64,000 nucleotides of DNA from Roridomyces roridus (taxonomy: Eukaryota > Basidiomycota > Agaricomycetes > Agaricales > Mycenaceae), in contig JARKIF010000009.1 in assembly GCA_029378245.1 (NCBI GenBank), positions 248,001 to 312,000 of the forward strand, read 5' to 3'. How positions within the stretch are numbered: position 1 is the first letter of the stretch; each line of letters starts with the position of its first letter. This document shows, one piece after another, positions 57,382-64,000 of this stretch. The translations under genes were made by a program, and so were the position numbers. The notes beneath the pieces were generated by a model. It was not told the origin of the DNA. It saw only the letters and a program-made list of their open reading frames with translations, and did no database searches.

Positions 57382-58497
57382 ATGTCCCATCACGGCAGCC
57401 CCATCCCCTATGACCAGCCTCAGGCTGGTTACTCGTACCCTCCCCAACAAATCTACCCCTCCCGCCCTCCTACCCGCTCTCCCCCTCGCCCCCTTCCCAC
57501 ACGACCCGACTCACAACCCCCCGCCCAGCCTGGCCTGACTGAGTTACTTCAGGCCCTCCCCCCACGCCCGGCACCGGCAAGAATGACGCTGGCCCGGCTT
57601 CCCCCGCCGTTTGACGGCAATGACAAGTCCAAGTGGGAAACTTGGATTGATAGTGTCATGACTTACCTCATGGCCTATGAACACGATTTCGGTACGGATC
57701 ATAGACGTATCTTTTTCGTGCTCTCGTTGCTGGGCGACGAGAAGAGTACGGCGTGCCCAGCCTCCAACTGGTCACGCAACTGGAAGGCGAAACATTTTCG
57801 CCTTGATCAACCCCGTCCCTCCTTTGCGGAGTTCTTGACAGAGTTGGAGTCGACGTTCGCGGATCAGAACGTCAAGGAGACGGCGCTGTTGCGCCTGATG
57901 AACACTCGGCAGGGAACGTCCACCCTGGCCGACTTCCTCCAGTCGTTTGAGCTGAACGCGGAGCAGGCGGGCTACACGCCCGGAAATGTGCTGCATGACA
58001 CGTTCCTGTGTCAGGCACTGGAAATCCTGGTCTCGGACCAGGTACGCAAACAGCTCTACGCTGGTGGCGTCGAGATCCCGGGAACCTATCCGGGATTAAA
58101 GAGCCGGTTGATGACCATCAACGGCATCATTGAGCGCGGGAAGCTCATCAACTCTCGCTGGGGAGCGGGAGGTGGAATGTTTTGGACGCCGGCGCAGCAG
58201 CAGCCGCCGCCCAAATTCCCCAAGGCCACGGCACTGGTGCCGCCGCCTAGGCCCCAGGGGACAGCCCCCCATCTGGCGACCCGGGTCACTCCCGGAAATC
58301 CGGCGCCGATGGACGTCGACCGAACGCGGCAGGCCGCGTTCAAGTGTTACAACTGTGGCAAGGAGGGCCACATGAAGCGGGAGTGCCCGGAGCCTCCCAA
58401 GAAGAAGTTTAATATCCGGTCGATCAAGACCGAAGACTATACGCAGGAGGACCTGCAGGCTCTCGCGACCATACTCCGAGAGAAGGGTTTTTGTTAG
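57382..58497 (+). CDS. Element E gag polyprotein
   Basis: 371 residues from ATG 57382 (MSHHGSPIPYDQPQ). A Pro-rich N-part is followed by the gag core (RLPPPFDGNDKSKWETWIDS, FVLSLLGDEKSTACP, FAEFLTELESTFADQNVKE, LADFLQSFELNAEQAGY) and a CCHC knuckle CYNCGKEGHMKREC near residue 330. It ends at TAG 58495-58497, directly after a GGGTTTT run. About 500 bp of leader separates it from the LTR. Confidence 0.87.
   Translation: MSHHGSPIPYDQPQAGYSYPPQQIYPSRPPTRSPPRPLPTRPDSQPPAQPGLTELLQALPPRPAPARMTLARLPPPFDGNDKSKWETWIDSVMTYLMAYEHDFGTDHRRIFFVLSLLGDEKSTACPASNWSRNWKAKHFRLDQPRPSFAEFLTELESTFADQNVKETALLRLMNTRQGTSTLADFLQSFELNAEQAGYTPGNVLHDTFLCQALEILVSDQVRKQLYAGGVEIPGTYPGLKSRLMTINGIIERGKLINSRWGAGGGMFWTPAQQQPPPKFPKATALVPPPRPQGTAPHLATRVTPGNPAPMDVDRTRQAAFKCYNCGKEGHMKRECPEPPKKKFNIRSIKTEDYTQEDLQALATILREKGFC
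58485..58491 (+). promoter_or_regulatory. Candidate -1 frameshift site at the gag end
   Basis: The bases G GGT TTT fit the X XXY YYZ slippery pattern in the gag frame, one codon before the stop (TGT TAG). A -1 shift enters a frame open to 58727. A second candidate, A AAA AAA, is near 58682-58688 and a further -1 shift there would enter the pol frame. Confidence 0.35.
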
Positions 58498-58645
58498 GGC
58501 GCCCGGTCAAGGCCGAACCGGTGTGCCCTCCCGTATCTGTAATCCATGGACAGTTTACACCGCTAGAGGCAGTTACGGACAGCACGAACAATGTGCAAAA
58601 TAGCGTACCTGTAAATTATGTAGAAAAAACTAGCCTACAACGTAG

Positions 58646-61600
58646 TATACAAGAATTTCTTGTAGGCGAAGTACAAAAGCCAAAAAAATACGTATCTTGG
58701 AGAATCAGAATCGGAAACGTAACTTAAAGAATCAACGCATGGATGCAGAGAACAAGCGCTGGAGCGCTTTTAAAAAGGCCCCTGGAACCCAAACCAGTGA
58801 GAAAAATAGTGAGAAGAAAAAGGGCGGCGATGCCGCGGAGGCTCAATCCTCGAAAGAGGAGGTAGCGCCTAAGCACACACGGGTGCCGTTCGGTCTCAAG
58901 AAGAAAGAGGCCGCCCAATGGCTAGCACGCCGTGCTATGGGAGAAACGGAACAACGCCTAGCTCAGGAGCTGCGTGAGTTCCAACGGCAACGTGTCCACC
59001 ACGAGATGTTGGTGGCAGTCCAGCTGGAAGCACTGGACACAGGGAAAACACGTTCCATTCGTGCGTTGTTGGACAACGGGTGTACCACCACGTGCATGGA
59101 CAGGGACTATGCCAAGGCCGAAGGCTTCGAGCTTAAAAAACTCGACATGCCGATTGTGGCCAGGAATGCCGACGGGACCGAGAACACCAAAGGCAAGATC
59201 ACTCATTACGTAGAGATGATCATGTCTATCGGCCCACATGTCGAAAGACAAAAGTTCCTGATCACGGGCTTAGGCAAAGCACGTGTGTTTATTGGGTACG
59301 ACTGGTTGTTTAAACACAACCCGGAGATCAACTGGCGGGACCAGACCATGAAGTTCAGCCGATGTCCGGCTGAGTGTGGCATGACCGGACTGGAATCCGG
59401 AAAAGGTGTCACACGGGAGGAAGCGGTGGAAGAAGGCGAGTCGATCCTGTTGGTCGACTTTGCGCCTGTCGTGGAGCTGCGAAGCAAGGCGACGCAGGCA
59501 CAGCAGATGGCCGAACAGGCTTTGGCAGAAAAGGAAAAATTGACGGAAGACAAGATCCCGGAGCAATACCGGGAGCACGTCAAGGTTTTCGCAAAAGAGT
59601 CATTCGACTCATTGCCGGAAAAGCGGCCTTGGGATCATGCGATCGAATTAAAGCCCGGATCAAAGGCTGTTGATTGCAAGATCTATCCACTCTCGTTAAG
59701 CGAACAAGAAAAGCTGAACGAGTTTCTTGAAGAGAATCTCAAGAGTGGACGGATCAGACCTTCCAAGTCGCCGATGGCTTCGGCGTTCTTTTTTATTAAA
59801 AAGAAGGACGGGTCCCTTCGACCGGTACAGGATTACCGGAAGCTCAACGAGATGACGGTGAAGAACAAGTACCCGTTGCCTCTAATCTCGGAGCTGGTCA
59901 ACAAACTCCGAGGAGCACGATTCTTCTCCAAGCTTGACATACGTTGGGGTTACAACAATGTACGGATCAAGGAAGGAGACGAGTGGAAAGCGGCTTTTCG
60001 GACCAATCGGGGATTGTTCGAGCCGCTTGTCATGTTCTTTGGGTTGACCAACTCACCGGCCACGTTCCAAACGATGATGAACGACATTCTTCGGGATCTC
60101 ATCAACGAGGGCCACGTGATTGTATACCTAGATGACATTTTAATTTACACGGACTCCCTGGAGGAGCATAGACGGATTGTGTCACGCGTCCTGGAGACGT
60201 TAGAAAAGAATAAATTATTCTTGAAACCCGAGAAGTGCGAATTCGAGAAGAGAGAGATCGAATACCTCGGGGTTATTATTTCTCACAACTCCATGCGGAT
60301 GGACCCGGTGAAAATCAAAGGGATCATGGAGTGGCCGGTGCCGAAGAACGTCAAGCAAGTGCAGGCGTTCCTCGGCTTTGTTAACTTTTATCGGCGATTT
60401 GTCCGCGGCTTTGCCGACATCGCCAGGCCCCTCACTAAGTTGACGGGGAAGGTTGCGTGGTCCTGGGGACCGGAACAGGAGAAGGCGATCAGCCAATTGA
60501 AGGAACGGATCGCGGAGGATGTCATCTTGGCGTTGCCAACAGATGACGGGGAATATCGGCTTGAGGCCGATGCGTCGGACGGAGCGGTTGGAGCAGTGCT
60601 CAGCCAGCTCCAAGAAGGAGTATGGAGGCCTGTTGCTTTCATGTCTCACGGCATGAGCGACACCGAGAGGAATTACGAAATCTATGACAAGGAGATGCTC
60701 GCAATTATGCTCGCTCTTGATGAGTGGAGGCAGTTCCTACTCGGTGCAAGGCACACGTTCGAGGTTCTGACGGATCACAAGAACCTCCAATACTTCAAAA
60801 AGCCGCAGAAGATCAATCGTAGGCAGGCACGATGGATCATCGAGTTGTCGCAGTACGACTTCTCGTTACGGCACCGGCCCGGAGCTTTGAACAAGCAGGC
60901 CGACTTGTTATCCCGCAGGGCGGATCATGACCAGGGAAAAGAAGACAACCAGGAAATTGTCTTACTTAAGCCCGAGTACTTCCGAGCGCAGGAAATCACG
61001 CTCGAAGGCGTCAAGAAGGATCTCCTGGAAGAGATCCGAGCGGAACGCAAGAGGGACGGCAGCGTGAGGTCTGCCTTACTAAAGAAGCTCCCTAGATGGG
61101 AGGAGGAGGACGGCATTGTTTACTACAATGGCCTTATTTACGTTCCGCATAACACGGAACTTAGAAATAAAATTATTGGACTCCATCACGATCCGGCGAT
61201 CGTGGGACACCCCGGAGGGAACCGGACACAGGAACTCGTTGAACGAAATTACTGGTGGCCGAAGCTCGGCAACAACGTTTCCGAGTATGTAAAGTCGTGC
61301 GAAGCGTGTCAGAGGTCACGAGTTCTTCGGCACAAGCAGGGCAAGCTGAACCCGCACAAGATTGCGGAAGGACCCTGGCAGATCATTTCGATGGACTTGA
61401 TCGGACCGTTACCAATTAGCAACGGTCACAATGCGATTCAAGTCTGGGTGGACACTTTTAGCAAGATGATTCACGTGGAGCCCACGACCATGGAAATCAC
61501 GGCTGAAGGAGTTGCGCGTTTGACACGCGACCGTGTGATTAGATATCATGGGGTACCCCGAAAGATCATCTCGGATCGGGATCTGAGATATGTAGGAGGC

Positions 61601-62215
61601 TTTATGAGGGAGCTCAATAAGATCCTGGGGATCGAAATGAACCCGAGTACGGCACACCATCCGATAACCGACGGGCAGACGGAACGGATGAACCAGGAGA
61701 TCGAGAAATATCTCCGCATATTTATAAATTACCATCAGACGGACTGGGCCGAGTGGCTCTCCCTAGCGGAGTTCTGTTACAATGACAAGGCCAGTTCGGC
61801 AACGAAGACCTCGCCGTTCTATTTAAACACCGGCTATCACCCTTGGAAAGGGATCGAGAACGCCGTAGAGACGAGGAACGAGGCTGCCGACGAGTTCGGC
61901 AAGAAAATGAAAAAGATCCGCGATGAGGCGACCGCGGCATTAGAAAAAACACAGAAAACGATGGAAAAAACATATAATCTACGACGGCGACCAGCGCCGG
62001 TATTTAAAAAGGGAGACAAGGTCTGGATCGAGGCGACGAATATCCAGACGGATAGACCCTCGAAGAAGCTGGGAGATAGGAGGCTCGGGCCGTACGAGGT
62101 CCTGGAGAAAGTCGGAGCGTCTTCCTATAGGTTGAAATTGCCGAGCACGGACAAGTCACATCCGGTGTTCAACGAGGCGATTCTCACACCGTATACGGAA
62201 CCGCCCGAGAATTGA
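58646..62215 (+). CDS. Element E pol polyprotein
   Basis: Open from 58646; the first ATG is 58739 (MDAENKRWSAFKKAPGT). Residues counted from 58697: protease-like LLDNGCTT near 124, with Asn where Thr or Ser is usual in the D-T/S-G site. Reverse transcriptase has RPVQDYRKLN, FFGLTNSPATFQ and YLDDILIYT (near 476). RNase H has EADASDGAVGAVLSQ (near 622) and TDHKNLQYF. Integrase has the HHCC finger (HHDPAIVGHPGG to CEACQ, near 827), then SMDLIGPLP, ISDRDLRYVG and NQEIEKY, so the D, D and E are all present. The GPY/F part (KVWIEATNIQ, RRLGPYEVLEKVG) ends at TGA 62213-62215. B and E share most motifs but little else, so they are distinct families. Confidence 0.9.
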   Translation, partial: YTRISCRRSTKAKKIRILENQNRKRNLKNQRMDAENKRWSAFKKAPGTQTSEKNSEKKKGGDAAEAQSSKEEVAPKHTRVPFGLKKKEAAQWLARRAMGETEQRLAQELREFQRQRVHHEMLVAVQLEALDTGKTRSIRALLDNGCTTTCMDRDYAKAEGFELKKLDMPIVARNADGTENTKGKITHYVEMIMSIGPHVERQKFLITGLGKARVFIGYDWLFKHNPEINWRDQTMKFSRCPAECGMTGLESGKGVTREEAVEEGESILLVDFAPVVELRSKATQAQQMAEQALAEKEKLTEDKIPEQYREHVKVFAKESFDSLPEKRPWDHAIELKPGSKAVDCKIYPLSLSEQEKLNEFLEENLKSGRIRPSKSPMASAFFFIKKKDGSLRPVQDYRKLNEMTVKNKYPLPLISELVNKLRGARFFSKLDIRWGYNNVRIKEGDEWKAAFRTNRGLFEPLVMFFGLTNSPATFQTMMNDILRDLINEGHVIVYLDDILIYTDSLEEHRRIVSRVLETLEKNKLFLKPEKCEFEKREIEYLGVIISHNSMRMDPVKIKGIMEWPVPKNVKQVQAFLGFVNFYRRFVRGFADIARPLTKLTGKVAWSWGPEQEKAISQLKERIAEDVILALPTDDGEYRLEADASDGAVGAVLSQLQEGVWRPVAFMSHGMSDTERNYEIYDKEMLAIMLALDEWRQFLLGARHTFEVLTDHKNLQYFKKPQKINRRQARWIIELSQYDFSLRHRPGALNKQADLLSRRADHDQGKEDNQEIVLLKPEYFRAQEITLEGVKKDLLEEIRAERKRDGSVRSALLKKLPRWEEEDGIVYYNGLIYVPHNTELRNKIIGLHHDPAIVGHPGGNRTQELVERNYWWPKLGNNVSEYVKSCEACQRSRVLRHKQGKLNPHKIAEGPWQIISMDLIGPLPISNGHNAIQVWVDTFSKMIHVEPTTMEITAEGVARLTRDRVIRYHGVPRKIISDRDLRYVGGFMRELNKILGIEMNPSTAHHPITDGQTERMNQEIEKYLRIFINYHQTDWAEWLSLAEFCYNDKASSATKTSPFYLNTGYHPWKGIENAVETRNEAADEFGKKMKKIRDEATAALEKTQKTMEKTYNLRRRPAPVFKKGDKVWIEATNIQTDRPSKKLGDRRLGPYEVLEKVGASSYRLKLPSTDKSHPVFNEAILTPYTEPPEN

Positions 62216-62722
62216 AGGGAGAAGCGGCCGCCGCCGAAGATCATATCCGGTGAGGAGGAATATGAGGTGGAGGAGATACTTAAACACCGCAAGATGGGAC
62301 GCGGTTTTCAATATTTAATAAAGTGGAAGAACTATCCGATGGGAGAAAGGACGTGGGAACCATCGCGTAACTTGACGCATGCGAAGAAGCTGTTGGATAA
62401 ATATAACAGGGAACACAGCATTGACGTCAGGGCGCTACCCACGCTCCCGGCTGGATTTTGGGACGGCGAATGCAAAAGATTCGTCCCAAAGATGGAATTC
62501 CAACCATATTTAAAGAAGAAATTATTTATTCACGATGAAAATCGTTTTGTCGACATCGACGAGGACATCGATCCTAGAGAGGGGGTAATGTCACGCGCTG
62601 ATCTATTTGCGCACGTGACAACGCCAAACAAACCAGATAAGCATTGGCGCCGTACAGCGCTAAAGTCCTGGGAACCCCGTCTCGATCGGATTGAGGAAGA
62701 AGCCGAGGAAGACATTATTTAA
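62216..62722 (+). CDS. Chromodomain tail of element E pol, beyond an in-frame TGA
   Basis: In the same frame as pol, after one TGA, the sequence reads REKRPPPKIISGEEEYEVEE, then ILKHRKMGRGFQYLIKWKNY PMGERTWEP, a chromodomain with the aromatic cage positions visible. The frame goes on into the 3' LTR (from 62589: SRADLFAHVTTPNKPDKHWR) and stops at 62722. The TGA follows AAT and could be a CGA-to-TGA change or a read-through stop; without other copies this cannot be decided. Confidence 0.7.
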   Translation, partial: REKRPPPKIISGEEEYEVEEILKHRKMGRGFQYLIKWKNYPMGERTWEPSRNLTHAKKLLDKYNREHSIDVRALPTLPAGFWDGECKRFVPKMEFQPYLKKKLFIHDENRFVDIDEDIDPREGVMSRADLFAHVTTPNKPDKHWRRTALKSWEPRLDRIEEEAEEDII

Positions 62723-63063
62723 AGACGTGGGACAGTTTCATATTTATGAACGACAGCGTGGATGAGGGAAGGAGTTTTCCATCAGTGAACTGTCAGATCA
62801 TGACAGGCTTCTATGATGAACACGGTGTAGACATGACAATAGGAGACGACAACAGTGCAGGACAATAGTGCATGTCGGAAGCCAGGACAATTAGTGTAGC
62901 ATCGTAGATCTATTCCTCATAGTATAAAAGCAGTAGCTAGTCGTCGTATTCTGTACCCTCTCCTAGACTTTTATTCAGTTCATTTTACGAGCTTTAGTAG
63001 CGCACTACCCAATCCGCAGCATCTTACCGCTGTTGGACACGTGAAACAAGTCTTGTCGTGACA
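62589..63063 (+). repeat. Element E 3' LTR (475 bp)
   Basis: Differs from the 5' LTR by one visible base (GGACACGTGA here against GGACGCGTGA). Confidence 0.9.
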
Positions 63064-63293
63064 ACCTCAGTAGTTAATTAACGTGTGTTGCCTCCGCAAT
63101 TCCTCTGTGCCAATCTAGTCTCCGAGTACTCCTCTCTCGGAAGTCAAGTGGCTGGTGCGCTCTCCCTCCGAGTAGTGTTCACCTCATCCGGATCACCCTC
63201 GGTCTACGTCCCTCCGACCTCCGACCTCCGACCTCCGACCTCCGACCTCAGGTTCCGGCCCCTTTGTCCTTACCCTCCGGCACGGATATTACA
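63064..63293 (+). repeat. Element A 3' LTR, right part
   Basis: Starts with the second ACCTC and ends ATATTACA. It has five CCGACCT units where the 5' LTR has four. Confidence 0.85.
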
Positions 63294-63298
63294 GGTAC
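63294..63298. repeat. Target-site duplication of element A (right)
   Basis: GGTAC, partner of 39299-39303. Confidence 0.85.
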
Positions 63299-64000
63299 GC
63301 TGTGGAACGTTGGGTGGTGAGGGGGTGAAGGTGTGTGAGGGATAGACTTGCGGGACGTTGGGAGTCGAATTTCGTGAAGTCAGGCCGTCTGAACGCGCTT
63401 TCTATCCTTGGCTTGTATCACCTACGGCACCTCCGCACCGTTAATATTACCTCCTTCCTTCTCATTCTCCTGATTTTCAGCTTAGAATATCCAGTGTACT
63501 GTCTATCCTCTGTGTAACAGATAAAATGGATTCTTTGCCAACAAACTCGGCCACCTCCCACCTCCGTCGCATCGGCACTCCAATTAGTAAAGTCCGGGCA
63601 GCCAATCGGATGCCGAATAAAGATCGTTCCCTACTTTTATTTTTCTCTAGGACACATTTCTCCTCAGATTCCCTCTTTTGAAGCTCGGTATTTTATTCTG
63701 TGGGTCTGCCGCACCCGAATTGATTTTTGTCTCATTTTTACAGGATGATTTAATATGGGAACACCGTTTCGTTCGAAAGGCCGAGTACTTCTCTGTTAGT
63801 ATTCGTACTTGAGTTACAACTTACTTACATATTGTCGAGCAATCAATTCCCCCCTCACTCAGAACTCGACAGCACTGCTGTAGATGTTATTTCAAGTCTT
63901 TCTAAGCTTCCTCCGACCCTTTATGTATTTTCTTTGACCCATATACCCAGTACAAGTCGAACAAAACATTTCCTTCTCGACAATCTCGCACGGTGCAAAA
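63299..64000. other. Right flank of element A, no supported gene
   Basis: Only one 60-codon frame. AT-richer in the second half; no motif seen. Confidence 0.4.

Larger units (their letters stand above)
56405..63063 (+). mobile_element. Element E: near-intact chromodomain Ty3/gypsy retrotransposon
   Basis: 6,659 bp with 475-bp LTRs (TGTCACGCGC ... CGTGACA) differing by one base that I could find, and a 5-bp duplication. It contains gag, pol and a chromodomain tail, and the purine tract AGAGAGGGGGTAA before the 3' LTR. It is the youngest complete element in the nest together with C. Only the gag-pol frame relation and one in-frame TGA before the chromodomain are irregular. Confidence 0.9.
39304..63293 (+). 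mobile_element. Element A: Ty3/gypsy-type LTR retrotransposon, host of the nest
   Basis: The LTRs start TGTTATATCC and end GGATATTACA. The outer flanks carry the 5-bp duplication GGTAC (39299-39303 and 63294-63298). Without nested insertions the element is about 4.6 kb: LTR, gag, protease remnant, a 3' stretch and LTR. No reverse transcriptase or integrase remains, so it is non-autonomous or internally deleted. Elements B, C and D sit within its gag region and element E within its 3' LTR. The LTRs differ by about three substitutions and one 7-bp repeat unit, so insertion was recent. Confidence 0.85.

Overview
The window looks like a repeat-rich accessory region of a basidiomycete (probably Agaricomycetes) chromosome. 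This is inferred from short GT-AG introns (about 40-55 bp), KDZ-type transposase genes with CxC5/CxC6 cysteine clusters, an F-box gene of the agaricomycete style, Zn2Cys6 regulator remains and chromodomain Ty3/gypsy elements. No rRNA gene or standard tRNA gene was found, and almost every recognisable gene is a mobile-element gene, a member of a duplicated family, or broken.

Left part (0-35 kb). A segment of about 3 kb occurs twice (3.29-6.21 kb and 31.0-33.9 kb). It carries a minus-strand gene of an unassigned helical family; a third copy of that gene is at 27.8 kb. The left copy was split by a 4,129-bp KDZ DNA transposon (6208-10336). The second copy acts as the uninterrupted 'empty site', and the 8-bp target duplication (CAACCGGC) is intact. 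The transposon carries a five-exon KDZ transposase gene and a convergent accessory gene of unknown function. To its right lie a broken copy of a small gene (the intact copy is at 34.0-35.0 kb) and a RecQ-like helicase gene. The helicase is split by a second, unrelated 1,482-bp inverted-repeat element with a 6-bp target duplication; removing the element restores the frame exactly.

Middle (15-39 kb). This is mostly decayed sequence: a Ty1/copia gag relic, a gag-like LINE ORF1, a Zn2Cys6 transcription-factor pseudogene, and an F-box gene broken by a frameshift and by a 1,113-bp hAT-like non-autonomous element (TSD GGTTCTGA). A 256-bp MITE with a 3-bp target duplication follows at 38.2 kb.

Right part (39.3-63.3 kb). 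This is one nest of five elements. Element A (669-bp LTRs, TSD GGTAC) encodes gag and a protease remnant only. Element B, a chromodomain Ty3/gypsy element, sits in the gag of A. B's integrase was hit twice: by element C (463-bp LTRs, gag only, antisense, TSD GGCGA) and by element D (3,251-bp DNA element with ~530-bp inverted repeats, TSD ACGGGTCA). Element E (475-bp LTRs, TSD ACCTC) sits in the 3' LTR of A. E is nearly intact, with gag and pol, and its chromodomain lies behind one in-frame TGA. Order of events: A first, then B into A and E into A, and C and D into B. The near-identical LTR pairs of A, C and E imply recent activity.
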